From CAYRWR01 sp964537555 (GTDB lineage: Bacteria > Spirochaetota > Brevinematia > Brevinematales > CAYRWR01): a DNA stretch of 51,791 nucleotides. Below the pieces are notes generated by a model. It was not told the origin of the DNA. It ran no database searches and worked only from the letters and a program-made list of their open reading frames with translations. Within the stretch, counting starts at the first letter, position 1, and each line of letters starts with the position of its first letter. The position numbers were made by a program, and so were the translations under genes. This document shows, piece by piece, positions 32,698-41,844 of the stretch. Location of the stretch: assembly GCA_964537555.1 (NCBI GenBank), contig CAZIAD010000023.1, forward strand, positions 1 to 51,791. The letters run 5' to 3'.

Positions 32698-33463
32698 ACA
32701 TGAGCTCCGCATTGTTTTTAAATACCAGATCCTCAGAGATTATATCTTCATCCCGGAATCCCACCTGCCATATCTCATTATAACGATATTTTTTATCACC
32801 CTCTTCGTAAAGATGGTGCTCCCTCTCCTCCATTCTGTAGGACACTGGAGGCTCCTGATCGGTGCGCAGAGACACGACCAGATGCTCCTCTGTGACTGAG
32901 GCGCAGATCTGTACCGGAAAGTCCCGCGTATTTTTAATGATCAGGTCTTTAAAGTTATACAGTACGGTAGCCCCGCTCCCGAAGGGGACGTCCCGGTTGT
33001 GGTCCCGGAACAGGTCCAGGCCATGGCGATGGCGCTCCACTATTTTGAGGCCGCTATTTATCGCAGTAAAACAGAGTGCATTGGTAAGCTGGCATAATCC
33101 GCCTGCTATGCTTTTGATAAGGCGCCCCCCCTGCAGCTCAAATCCGGGAGTATAGCCCTTACGGCGGGAGGGCTTGCCTACCAGACGCCAGAAGGAGAAA
33201 TACTGGCCGGGCTGCAGGACCAGTCCGTCGATAAGGGCAGAGGCTATCTGCAGAGTCCGGACCTTATTACGCTGTAGTTCCTGATATTCTTCCGGGACTT
33301 CCTTCAGCAGAACTGACTGGCGTTCTGACAGGATGACCGGTGCATCTATTTCCAGCCGTTCCCGGGCAGTCACAAAGTCACGCCGGTCAAAGATATTCTT
33401 TATATACCGCAGCATCTTATGTATTGACACTCTCAGTCGTATAGGTATGAGTCTGTTCAGCAT
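32678..33463 (-). CDS. VanW-family protein
   Basis: 261 residues with the VanW core: GQYFSFWRLVGKPSRRKGYTPGFELQGG, GGLCQLTNALCFTAINSGL, and DVPFGSGATVLYNFKDLIIKN. VanW proteins occur in glycopeptide-resistance loci and widely elsewhere; their biochemical role is not settled. No signal peptide or membrane helix is visible. It is cotranscribed and overlapping with the GT-C gene, suggesting an envelope role. No vanA/vanH/vanX genes are nearby, so resistance should not be inferred. Confidence 0.9.
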   Translation of the reverse strand: MLNRLIPIRLRVSIHKMLRYIKNIFDRRDFVTARERLEIDAPVILSERQSVLLKEVPEEYQELQRNKVRTLQIASALIDGLVLQPGQYFSFWRLVGKPSRRKGYTPGFELQGGRLIKSIAGGLCQLTNALCFTAINSGLKIVERHRHGLDLFRDHNRDVPFGSGATVLYNFKDLIIKNTRDFPVQICASVTEEHLVVSLRTDQEPPVSYRMEEREHHLYEEGDKKYRYNEIWQVGFRDEDIISEDLVFKNNAELMYDWEDQ

Positions 33464-33473
33464 TAATTACTTC

Positions 33474-34823
33474 CTATTGGTACTCAAACACCCCGTCCAG
33501 GAGACTGGAATTGATCACGATTTCTCCCGACTGTTCACTGATACTCAGGTTATCTGAAAAGATCTTTGTATCTTCTTCATAGTTGCTGTATTCCTCATCA
33601 GAAGAATACGGGCCATACTCTTTTTGGGTAGTAGTGGCAATCTCATGGTCCCGGCCAAATATCTGGATTTTCAAGGGATTACCCGCCTCTTTAATGACCC
33701 AGTTGCCATCCATGACTTTATTGAGCTCTTCTGTGGTCTCAGAGGATTCCCCATATTCAGAGGCACTAACAGTATACCACAGCACAAAGCTGCCGTTACT
33801 CCTCAGCTTCAGGGTCACACTCTTGTTTTGTTCTTCCTGAGTCAGGAGTTTACCCACTATCTTGCTGAAGAAAGTCCCGGTTAGCTGCTGAGCAATATCT
33901 TTGGCTACTTTTTTGGCGTACTCAGTTGAGACATTAAATATCATGCCCTGGTAGCCGAATTTTAATTCAGAGATCACGGTGTCTTCATATTTGGATCCGG
34001 GATATACTGATTTGATCCTGAGACTGAGCTTATCGGTGAGGATGGGCGATTTAAGCTTTAACATCTGGATGCCATCCAGGTCTTTGAGGGTATAGGTCTC
34101 TGATACTCCGGCACTGATCACATCCACTTCTTTTATCCGGGAATTTTTTTCAAAATGAGAAGGTGAGCGCTGATACCCATTGGCGATATACAGAGCATCA
34201 AAGTTCTGAGGAGACAGGAATTCCACATCCAGGGTCTCACCTATGCCCTGACCCTGGCTGCCTTCCACCCAGCCAAAGTCCAGCCTGCCGTCAAAGACCA
34301 GCTCAGGTGAATAGGACTGAATGGGTGTAAGTGAAGAACTGGACGTCACTTCTGCCATGACCAGTCCCGGATAGACGATAGGAGGGCCGCCGGCCTTATT
34401 GATCTGTACTTCCTTTAGCCCCCGGGCTTCATCAGAGCTGCATCGTATATATATAGTCCTCACCGTCTCTGAGTCTATCTGCAGAGGGCTGCTTCCACTG
34501 ATATTGCCAAATGAAGACCCGTTTACAAATACCTGGTAGCTCACATCCGGGCCGGCATTGGGGATGATAGCCAGAGTATCTATCTTTATATCACTTAAAA
34601 AACGTATAGTCACTCCTTCCTCACTGGCACTACCCTCAGGTATCCAGCTGGTAGAAGGATTGCCGTCAAAGGCATAGGTCACGGGATTAGAGGCCTTTTC
34701 GCTGGTGGCTGCCACAGAGAACACATTCCCTTTGCCGCTGGCCACAGGTATGCCACTACCGCTTTTCTGCTTACAGGACGTAATAATCAGGACACTCATG
34801 AGTAATAATAAGGTATTTTTCAT
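33474..34823 (-). CDS. Lipoprotein with NADase-type glycan-binding (discoidin-like) domains
   Basis: 449 residues, starting at the ATG with AGGGAG 5-6 bp upstream. Lipobox IITSC (Cys17). Two discoidin-like beta domains follow: one about 33-145 (TYAFDGNPSTSWIPEG) and one about 150-295, which has the NADase_transloc signature FDGRLDFGWVEGSQGQGIGE, ANGYQRS, and KYEDTVISELKF. The final 150 residues (SNGSFVLWY, DGNWVIKEAG, IQIFGRDHE) are shared with the next upstream gene. These proteins probably bind glycans at the cell surface. A -10 TATAAT lies at 34855-34860. Confidence 0.8.
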   Translation of the reverse strand: MKNTLLLLMSVLIITSCKQKSGSGIPVASGKGNVFSVAATSEKASNPVTYAFDGNPSTSWIPEGSASEEGVTIRFLSDIKIDTLAIIPNAGPDVSYQVFVNGSSFGNISGSSPLQIDSETVRTIYIRCSSDEARGLKEVQINKAGGPPIVYPGLVMAEVTSSSSLTPIQSYSPELVFDGRLDFGWVEGSQGQGIGETLDVEFLSPQNFDALYIANGYQRSPSHFEKNSRIKEVDVISAGVSETYTLKDLDGIQMLKLKSPILTDKLSLRIKSVYPGSKYEDTVISELKFGYQGMIFNVSTEYAKKVAKDIAQQLTGTFFSKIVGKLLTQEEQNKSVTLKLRSNGSFVLWYTVSASEYGESSETTEELNKVMDGNWVIKEAGNPLKIQIFGRDHEIATTTQKEYGPYSSDEEYSNYEEDTKIFSDNLSISEQSGEIVINSSLLDGVFEYQ

Positions 34824-35194
34824 GGCGATCTCCCTCTTCATTTGAATATCATGCATTATAGAATGGAATAGGATTTTCAACAAAATTTTCAGAGGAAAAT
34901 TCTCTATAAAGATAGATGCATGAGTGAAATAAAATCAAAGCTATTTTAGTCCGGACAGTTTTTTTTATTCCCTCAAAAATTGCATAAATCCCGACTCTTT
35001 TCAAGATCTATACTAAAACAATATCCCCAGTCTGACATTGAGAATTATTCTGTGAGCCTGGCCTCAGGTTCCTTACTACCTTTGCCGGGAGTGCAGTGCT
35101 GCTTAGTTTGGATCATTCTGCCAGAAAATAAATACCATACTCGGTTTTCAGGCTAAACCTTGTAATACCTACGGTATCTTTAGCCTTATTCACT
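34824..35194 (-). other. Gene-free interval with promoter and a nested hairpin
   Basis: No ORF with coding character. On the minus strand, TATAAT (34855-34860) lies 31 bp upstream of the lipoprotein start, with TTGAAA 14 bp or TTGTTG 17 bp before it. The other end holds the nested hairpin at 35150-35186. Nothing else is recognisable. Confidence 0.6.
35150..35186. other. Nested hairpin downstream of a glycan-binding gene
   Basis: The outer stem AGGCTAAA / TTTAGCCT (8 bp) encloses an inner stem ATACC / GGTAT with a 3-base loop and a 7-base bulge. It starts 9 bp after the preceding minus-strand stop. No T-run follows on either strand, so it is not a standard terminator; it may stabilise the 3' end of the mRNA. 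Confidence 0.5.
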
Positions 35195-36667
35195 TTATTT
35201 AATGATATAGGGATTATTGTATACTTCAGGGTCATCGCTCTCCCAGTCTTGTTCATAGGCATCAATAGGATATATCTGTTTAATTATTGTACCTTGGAAC
35301 AGATATTTCACCTTAGAGCTTTTTCGCAGATATTTATGTACACTTTTAGTGAGAGTAGGATTATAATAGTCTTTCACATTATCAGCTGTGGCCCGCTCTA
35401 TGGTGATGGTGTCTGAGAAGATACTGACCATCTGTTTGGCCTTTTCCGTACTGTAGGACTTGTAATCGAATTTGGCAGTGCTGTCGTGGGAGCGGCCGAA
35501 TATCTTGATGACCGCTTTAGAGGGGCCTGCTTCATTGATGACCCAGTTACCGTCATATACTACCTTATGGTATTCAGACCCTCCATACTTTTGCTCCCGG
35601 TTATAGATGACAAAAGATCCGTTATCCCTTAAGAGCAGGATGGAGGTCTGGCTGGCATAGGCGCTGCGGTCTGTGTCTATATGCGTATACAAGCTCAGGC
35701 CCACTATACTCTCCAATATAGTGCCTTTTATGCTGGACTGATATACCTGGCTCATCTTGAGAAGATATCCGCTGTCCGCGGCCAGTAGAGTATCCTTATA
35801 GGAAAAGACTATCTCAGAGATGAGGGTATCTGCGTATTTATCTCCTTTATAGGTATCCACTATCTCCAGCCTGAAATTCTTAGCGTTTACTGATTGAGTC
35901 AGGCTTATCTTTTGAAAACCATCCTGATCCTTTGCCCGGTAGTCACCTATGAGTACGCCGTCTCCATAGAGCTTAAAGTTCTTTACCCGGGAATTGGCCC
36001 GGTAATGGGTATCCGACCTCTGGTAACCATTGGCCAGGTAGAGGGCATCTATAGATTGTTTTTTAGTAAAGTGCACACTCAGGGTCTGGCCTGCTCCCTG
36101 GCCCTCCACTCCCTCACTCCATGAAAAGTTCAGCCTCCCGTCAAAGGCCTGCTCAGGAGCATAGGCCGAGGCTGGCGAGAGGACGGAGCTTGCTTCTACT
36201 TTGGCATCTGCATATTGGGGAAACTGCAGCTCCCGGCCGTCCGGTGACTGAATGAACAGCTCTTCCACCCCGGACATATTATCATGCAGTACATTGATAA
36301 ACAGGGTGCTGACCCGCTTTTCATCCAGCAGAATGGCTTCATCCGACTTGATTTCACCAAAAGTCTTTCCATTGATGTACAGCTCAAATGCCCGGGGGGT
36401 CTTATCTTTGGTGACGATCTTCAGAGTCGATATACTGGAGGGTTTAAGGAGCCGTACCTGTAAGCCTTCATTCATGCTGTTTTTACCTGATTTCCAATAG
36501 GTCCGGGGGTCTTTATCTATACAGTGCTGGGGGGGATGACTCTCTTCATAACTGGTAGCATAAAAGGTAATCACTTTATTCTGGTCAGTATCTGCGTCTG
36601 CCTGGGCTGTAAGTAAAATTACGAAAACAGGAACAATCATAGTAAATATTAATAATTTCTTTTTCAT
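35195..36667 (-). CDS. Secreted NADase-type glycan-binding (discoidin-like) protein, paralogue of the neighbour
   Basis: 490 residues, starting at the ATG 6 bp after AAAGGAG (a longer open frame upstream is not used). Sec signal peptide ending near QADA-DT; no lipobox, unlike its paralogue. Two discoidin-like domains: the second carries FDGRLNFSWSEGVEGQGAGQ, ANGYQRS, and KYADTLISEIVF. The shared C-terminal domain shows RDNGSFVIY, DGNWVINEAG and IKIFGRSHD. The two genes are tandem paralogues about 370 bp apart. Probably periplasmic or surface-exposed; the ligand is unknown. Confidence 0.8.
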   Translation of the reverse strand: MKKKLLIFTMIVPVFVILLTAQADADTDQNKVITFYATSYEESHPPQHCIDKDPRTYWKSGKNSMNEGLQVRLLKPSSISTLKIVTKDKTPRAFELYINGKTFGEIKSDEAILLDEKRVSTLFINVLHDNMSGVEELFIQSPDGRELQFPQYADAKVEASSVLSPASAYAPEQAFDGRLNFSWSEGVEGQGAGQTLSVHFTKKQSIDALYLANGYQRSDTHYRANSRVKNFKLYGDGVLIGDYRAKDQDGFQKISLTQSVNAKNFRLEIVDTYKGDKYADTLISEIVFSYKDTLLAADSGYLLKMSQVYQSSIKGTILESIVGLSLYTHIDTDRSAYASQTSILLLRDNGSFVIYNREQKYGGSEYHKVVYDGNWVINEAGPSKAVIKIFGRSHDSTAKFDYKSYSTEKAKQMVSIFSDTITIERATADNVKDYYNPTLTKSVHKYLRKSSKVKYLFQGTIIKQIYPIDAYEQDWESDDPEVYNNPYIIK

Positions 36668-36704
36668 CATCGACTCCTTTAAGATAAATAAGTATTCACT
36701 GAGG

Positions 36705-38687
36705 CTACTGGTATCGCATCTCTTCATATTTATCGGTCCGTTCATACAGACCCTCTTTATTCACAGAATACAGGTAAGTATCTCTGCCCTCATCCCCATA
36801 AGGGGAACTATAAGACGTATCTACCAGGATCTCCAGCATCTTATCTCCCGTGATATCAGCCATCCATATATCCGGGAATTTCCATCCCAGCACATCTTTA
36901 TCGATAAGAGGAATCACCTGCCGGTTCTTATGATCGTATAATACTACCATATATTGTTTATACAGGGAACCATCATATCTGGTTTTCTGTATCTTGTATT
37001 CCAGGCTCAAATCCTGCCAGGGTGTGTGGATCTGATGGCTTGCATCCTTCTCTGTGTATATAGCAGGTATCAGGGGGTATTCACCCTCTCTTATAGTACA
37101 ATTATGAAATAAAAATTTCGGCCGTGTATCAAAGTCCAGCAGCTTCACTTCTACTGAACTATAATAACCCATCCCTTCTTCTGAATACCCATCTATTCTT
37201 TTAGTCCGGATATTGACTTTAGTCAGCCTCATCATCCCGCTTTTTGGGAATTCCACTGCATAGGTGTTGAGGCTGCTATCCGGTTCAAACCAGCTGGTAG
37301 AATAGCTTTCATAATAGGGGGCTATATCTACAGAATCGATCTGCACTGTACCCTTAATTTTTTTAAAGGATTTCTCAGAGATATGGACTGTGCCTGTAGC
37401 ACTCTCCTTTTTCAGATTCCAGGAAGGTACCCAGCCAATAGTATCTTTTCCCAGCCTGACCAGACACATGGTACCGGAGAACTTATTTCCCCAGAGATAT
37501 TGTTCATACTCCTGTCTGGATCTGATACCAAGATATTCGAGCTCATGCTTTCCTTTAAGGTATCTATCCGGGACCAGCACCTGGTCTGTGCCTGCCAGTT
37601 TGACGCTGTTCTCATTACTGTTTCCGGCATCTGATTGCATCGGATTAGTCAGTGTACTATAAAATGCTATCTCATCAGGCCACAAATTCATTTTTATAGA
37701 AGCAGGAAAACAGGATCTATTGTATTGTGTAGTCACACTCAGGGGCAGTGAATAATCCGCTCTGGCTGAGCTGAGTGAAAAATACTCCTTTATGATGAGT
37801 TTATCTTCTTCAACATGCTTGAGGCGATAATAAATATCAATGCGCTGGTCATTATCCATGTCACCGGACCAGATACGTTCCAGATTGATAAAATCAGAGT
37901 CAAATCCTCTGCTCAGAGTATATTTCCCCGACTCACTGATAAAGCTTATATCAGAGAGGGTATAAGCTTTGCTTTTATCATCATCAGATTTAGTGAGCGT
38001 ATATTGGAGGCTGGCATTGCGCTGACTGGAATAGACATTAACAAAGGAAATATTACTGGCCTCATAAATCTCATTTTTCAGAGGTGTAATAGTATAGACA
38101 TAGCCCTGAGAAATACGCTCAGGTGATTTAAAGTAAAACAGCACCGGAACTTCATCAGATCCGGGAACTTTCCAGCGACCCGGATTTTTTCTGATCTCTG
38201 CAGCAGACAGTATCACTAGCCTGCAGCCCAGCCTATCCTGTACCAGGGCGTAATAATAGCCTTCGAGATCATGAGGCAGAACCGAGGGGCTAAAAAAATC
38301 TGATCTTCTATCCCCTGAGAAAATGATACCGGGTCGTTCATAGGTATTGGTGGCCAGAGCATCCGGCCTGCTGAGGGACAGGGCTTCCCAAGGGACCCAG
38401 CCCTTTTTTTTATCGGCCAGCTGTATCTGCACCCAGTCCGAGCGCATGACCTGGTCGCCATAGGGTATGAATACCACAGGTTCTTCTTTGATGCGTTTGC
38501 TGAACACAGTGACGGTACTGTTAAAGGGCAGTCTGGTGATGATGGTATTGGAATCATTTACTTCCCGGAACACAGGCAGGCTCAGTACCCTTACAAAACG
38601 GGTGCTTTTATTATGAAACAGCCCTCCGCCGGACGTTCCGCATCCTGAGATGAGGGCGATAAGAATAAAAAGGCTTATGTACTTCAT
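36705..38687 (-). CDS. Large lipoprotein with SH3-like domains
   Basis: 660 residues. Lipobox LISGC (Cys16). An SH3-like domain occupies about 30-105 (VLSLPVFREVNDSNTIITRLPF, then DWVQIQLADKKKGWVPWEAL). A second SH3-like piece may lie near 385-425 (LVRLGKDTIGWVPSWNL). Long beta-rich regions between have WSGDMDNDQRIDIYYR and ADITGDKMLEILVD, which look like FG-GAP/EF-hand-type calcium loops (DxDxDxRxDxxY). It precedes the glycan-binding paralogue by 37 bp on the same strand, so they are probably cotranscribed. Role unknown. Confidence 0.7.
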   Translation of the reverse strand: MKYISLFILIALISGCGTSGGGLFHNKSTRFVRVLSLPVFREVNDSNTIITRLPFNSTVTVFSKRIKEEPVVFIPYGDQVMRSDWVQIQLADKKKGWVPWEALSLSRPDALATNTYERPGIIFSGDRRSDFFSPSVLPHDLEGYYYALVQDRLGCRLVILSAAEIRKNPGRWKVPGSDEVPVLFYFKSPERISQGYVYTITPLKNEIYEASNISFVNVYSSQRNASLQYTLTKSDDDKSKAYTLSDISFISESGKYTLSRGFDSDFINLERIWSGDMDNDQRIDIYYRLKHVEEDKLIIKEYFSLSSARADYSLPLSVTTQYNRSCFPASIKMNLWPDEIAFYSTLTNPMQSDAGNSNENSVKLAGTDQVLVPDRYLKGKHELEYLGIRSRQEYEQYLWGNKFSGTMCLVRLGKDTIGWVPSWNLKKESATGTVHISEKSFKKIKGTVQIDSVDIAPYYESYSTSWFEPDSSLNTYAVEFPKSGMMRLTKVNIRTKRIDGYSEEGMGYYSSVEVKLLDFDTRPKFLFHNCTIREGEYPLIPAIYTEKDASHQIHTPWQDLSLEYKIQKTRYDGSLYKQYMVVLYDHKNRQVIPLIDKDVLGWKFPDIWMADITGDKMLEILVDTSYSSPYGDEGRDTYLYSVNKEGLYERTDKYEEMRYQ

Positions 38688-38814
38688 GATGACTCCAGGA
38701 AATCAGCTAATATAATTTAAAATAAATACTAACTCAGGAAAGTGATCAGGTCAAAGAATAGTATTTACCCGGTCTGCCATTTATTCTGGTATATTCCCAT
38801 ACTCCCCTACCCAT

Positions 38815-38861
38815 CCTTAGCGTTCTTTGCGCCGGCGCCTGTCCTGAGCTTGCCGAAGGAC
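38815..38861. repeat. Cluster of two short dispersed-repeat-like motifs
   Basis: Downstream of the ATPase operon, a CCTTAGCGTTCTTTGCG-type segment (38815-38831) runs into a 10-bp palindrome GCGCCGGCGC (38829-38838). This is followed by an imperfect hairpin that starts GTCCTGAGCTTG and ends CCGAAGGAC (38841-38861). Both outer motifs resemble short elements I recall from many unrelated genomes. No other copy was noticed in this window. Confidence 0.55.
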
Positions 38862-38879
38862 GAGAGGCACATTACCCCT

Positions 38880-40817
38880 CTAATCGTGTTTATAGATATC
38901 CAGCGTCTGAAATTCCTTTCCATCAGCCCGGAAGAACTTGATAAAGAATTCATAATACTCCAGGCGCAGGGCCTGTATACCCACTACCATGCCTTCGAAG
39001 CCGATCACAAAGATATTGCCCAGAAGCAGAGCCAGCCATTTACCCCAGGTGTGCTGGGCCATGTCAGCCAGGATGAATACCACCGACATGAGGGCCCCGT
39101 GGTTAAGGGCAAAAGCCCCTACTCTCACAAAGGAGATGGTATTGGACAGGAAGCTCAGTACCGACTCCAGTACCTCAAAGATACCCATGCCTAGGCCGGG
39201 ACGCTCCCCGTGGCCGTATATCCAATACTCCAGGCGTTTTTCCATACCTACGATCACTATAGCCCCTATAGGGACAGCAAACAGAGCCTGAGGGACATCT
39301 ATCTTGAATACCATCTTTAAAAGAGCCAGAGACAGCACACTCCAGTAGAACAGGAGGCCGGCTATCCCGGTTCCTCCAAAAAACAGTTTACCGTAGTCCT
39401 TGAGCCGGATACAGTTGATGATATTAAGGATGATGCCGCTGGATATCATCAGTACTCCGAATCCTACTGCCGACAGGAGAATAAGGTTGATGTTTTCCAG
39501 AGGGGCGGTAAAGAAATTCCCGAAAGTCTGGGTCATGATATGCTCATTACCAAATACCGAACCATAGATCAGACCGAACAGGGCTGAAGATATCCCTACC
39601 CAGAACATTATAGAGGCCAGAGCTACGATCTTTTTAAACTTAGGGAGGAGTGACAGCACTCCGCCTAACAGAGCCAGGATCAGGCCGTGTCCGATATCCC
39701 CGAACATTGCCCCAAACATGATGACATAGGAGATGGCCGCTACCGGTGTAGGGTCGAGCTCGCTGTAATTAGGCGTACCGAACATAGACACCAGGGACTC
39801 AAAAGGTTTGAGGATCCTGGGATTACGTAATTTTGTAGGGGCAGAAATATTCTCACGGGCCATGACCAGGGAAGCATCCTCATCCAGAAAGACACAGCGT
39901 TTATCTGTGATCGATTCGATAGTATCCATGAGCTCCTGTTCCTGATCAGCTGTGACCCATCCACTAAACAGATAGACATTCTGAGTAGATGCCATCTCGG
40001 CCTGGAGACGGGCCCGGGCTATATGGTACTCAATGCTGTGATGGAGCTGTTTCAGCTTTTCCCGGTATTTTTCTTTCATCTTGAGCATCATCTCATCCAG
40101 CCAGATGGCCTCATCATGAGTCATCGTCAGTTCAAATCCATAGCGCACTATATTGGACTTTATATCCCCCTTGACATCGGTGGGAATCCCGTATTCCTTG
40201 TAGTACAGGTTATGCAGTACTTTTTCCACGCTTTCCCGGTTATTGACCGGTACAGTAAAAAACACCATATTATTAGCCCCGATAGTACCCACATTTTGTA
40301 CTACCGAGGGGATACCGGAAAAGGCATTCATAAAAGCAGGATAGTTAATAGCCGGGACAGAACCGAATCCCATATAGAAATGCTTCACACTCTGAGCCTG
40401 AGACAAATCCATGTCCAGATTTCCGAAAAAGCGGATAGAGTCCAGCTTGATCTGTATATCATGCTGGCGTTTCTGGAGGTCTTCCAGGTCATGGTCATAG
40501 CTCTTCATCTTGTCTTCTATCTCGTTCAGGAGGTCTCTTATGTTTTTCTCGTCCAGTATCTCAGGGGTATAGCCTTCCGGTATCTCGTTTTCAAAATGGA
40601 AGAAATTAAGGGCGGAATGAGCTCTGCGTTTAAATTCCTGCAGTCTTTCATTCATATCGTCAGAATTGTTTTTCTGGAGGGCATAGCCCTGCAGACGGGA
40701 GCCGGACAGCTCCAGTACTTCAAAGTCTCCGAATTTTAATATGGCCCGGGTCACATCATCGACATATTTTTTCAGGATAATAACATCGAGCTTTTTCATC
40801 TTATGCGGTAAAAACAT
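38880..40817 (-). CDS. atpI: A/V-type ATPase subunit I (a-subunit)
   Basis: 645 residues: a cytoplasmic half with coiled coils (about 90-125, 235-275) and a membrane half from about 370 with seven or eight helices. The start of the membrane half, YVIMFGAMFGDIGHGLIL, and the later FEVLESVLSFLSNTISFVRVGAFALNHGALM, which holds the essential arginine, are conserved. It forms the stator side of the ion channel, and its cytoplasmic half joins the peripheral stalks. The GTATG start has AGAGGT upstream. It is last in the operon; no T-rich terminator was seen after it. Confidence 0.95.
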   Translation of the reverse strand: MFLPHKMKKLDVIILKKYVDDVTRAILKFGDFEVLELSGSRLQGYALQKNNSDDMNERLQEFKRRAHSALNFFHFENEIPEGYTPEILDEKNIRDLLNEIEDKMKSYDHDLEDLQKRQHDIQIKLDSIRFFGNLDMDLSQAQSVKHFYMGFGSVPAINYPAFMNAFSGIPSVVQNVGTIGANNMVFFTVPVNNRESVEKVLHNLYYKEYGIPTDVKGDIKSNIVRYGFELTMTHDEAIWLDEMMLKMKEKYREKLKQLHHSIEYHIARARLQAEMASTQNVYLFSGWVTADQEQELMDTIESITDKRCVFLDEDASLVMARENISAPTKLRNPRILKPFESLVSMFGTPNYSELDPTPVAAISYVIMFGAMFGDIGHGLILALLGGVLSLLPKFKKIVALASIMFWVGISSALFGLIYGSVFGNEHIMTQTFGNFFTAPLENINLILLSAVGFGVLMISSGIILNIINCIRLKDYGKLFFGGTGIAGLLFYWSVLSLALLKMVFKIDVPQALFAVPIGAIVIVGMEKRLEYWIYGHGERPGLGMGIFEVLESVLSFLSNTISFVRVGAFALNHGALMSVVFILADMAQHTWGKWLALLLGNIFVIGFEGMVVGIQALRLEYYEFFIKFFRADGKEFQTLDIYKHD

Positions 40818-40840
40818 ACCATACCTCTAATCTTTTTTAA

Positions 40841-41842
40841 TCAGTTCAGCATCTTAGCCAGGGCTTCATTGGCCAGGCCGGATTGTTTAGCTTCCAGCAG
40901 GATAATGAGCCAGCGTATATTCTGACTCTTTATGAGTATAAAGGACAATAATATCCCGAAAGAAAAAGGGTTACCCCGGATAGCCCGGGCGGCCCGTTTA
41001 CGAATAGACTGGTTAAACACCGCTTCCAGGTCAATCACTCCTTCTACAGCCTGATCCAGGAGCTTCCACTGTACCAGCTTATCCAGGAACTCCTGGGTTG
41101 TCTCGCTATAGAGCAGCTCCTGATAGCGGTTTTTAGTGATGACTTTGAGGAGATTGGGGATGTAGGCCATGGTCTCTTCTACGCTAAATCCATAATGATA
41201 GCGCAGGCGATAGAGCCAGAACACCCGGTTCATCTCCAGGGAATAAAAGCTGAGTTCCTGTACCGCCTTGAGACTGCCTCCGTCCAGAGACTGGGCTACC
41301 TTATGCAGTTTCAGGGCAAAGAAATTATCCAGCATGATTTCCCAGTAAAATGTGTTTTTTTCCTCTTTTACCCGGGGCAGGCTCTCTTTAGCCAGAGCAT
41401 AATACTCGGTGTTCCGCAGGTAGTCCAGGAAGTCATCCAGACTGCTGAATCCCCTGATAGTCTCCAGGCTCATATCAATACGGCTCACCCGTCCGGTATT
41501 ATACAGAAAGGTGAGGGGCCTCCCTGAAAGCAGAGAACGAGCTACCATCTTGAGGTTCTCCAGCTCATAACTTCTGAGCCACTCATAGAGATAGTCCCGG
41601 GCGGCCCCGCTCACAAATCTCTTGGCTGAGACTACGTATTGCACCAGGCTTTGCTTGAGGAGGCTTTCGATTTCCTGCACATCCTCTGTCTCCACAGGGA
41701 GCTTATGAGCACTGGTCTGTATAAAGTTCACAACATCATTCAGTGAGGAGTGTATGAGCTCTTCTTTTTTGGCTTCATCGATCAGAAAAGACATCCAGTA
41801 TCGTACTTTGGCATTGACTGCCGAATAATCCAGTGCGGGCAT
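40841..41842 (-). CDS. atpC: A/V-type ATPase subunit C (d-like)
   Basis: 333 residues, all helical, with the family's repeated segments (LYEWLRSYELENLKMVARSLLSG, FYWEIMLDNFFALKLHKVAQSL, and FGILLSFILIKSQNIRWL near the end). Subunit C sits as a socket between the central stalk and the c-ring. Placement between the coiled-coil stalk gene and subunit I supports the call. It starts 2 bp after the preceding stop. Confidence 0.9.
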   Translation of the reverse strand: MPALDYSAVNAKVRYWMSFLIDEAKKEELIHSSLNDVVNFIQTSAHKLPVETEDVQEIESLLKQSLVQYVVSAKRFVSGAARDYLYEWLRSYELENLKMVARSLLSGRPLTFLYNTGRVSRIDMSLETIRGFSSLDDFLDYLRNTEYYALAKESLPRVKEEKNTFYWEIMLDNFFALKLHKVAQSLDGGSLKAVQELSFYSLEMNRVFWLYRLRYHYGFSVEETMAYIPNLLKVITKNRYQELLYSETTQEFLDKLVQWKLLDQAVEGVIDLEAVFNQSIRKRAARAIRGNPFSFGILLSFILIKSQNIRWLIILLEAKQSGLANEALAKMLN

Positions 41843-41844
41843 AA

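Noticed and set aside
32678..33463. VanW as evidence of glycopeptide resistance.
   Set aside because: VanW-family proteins are widespread and no other van genes are present.
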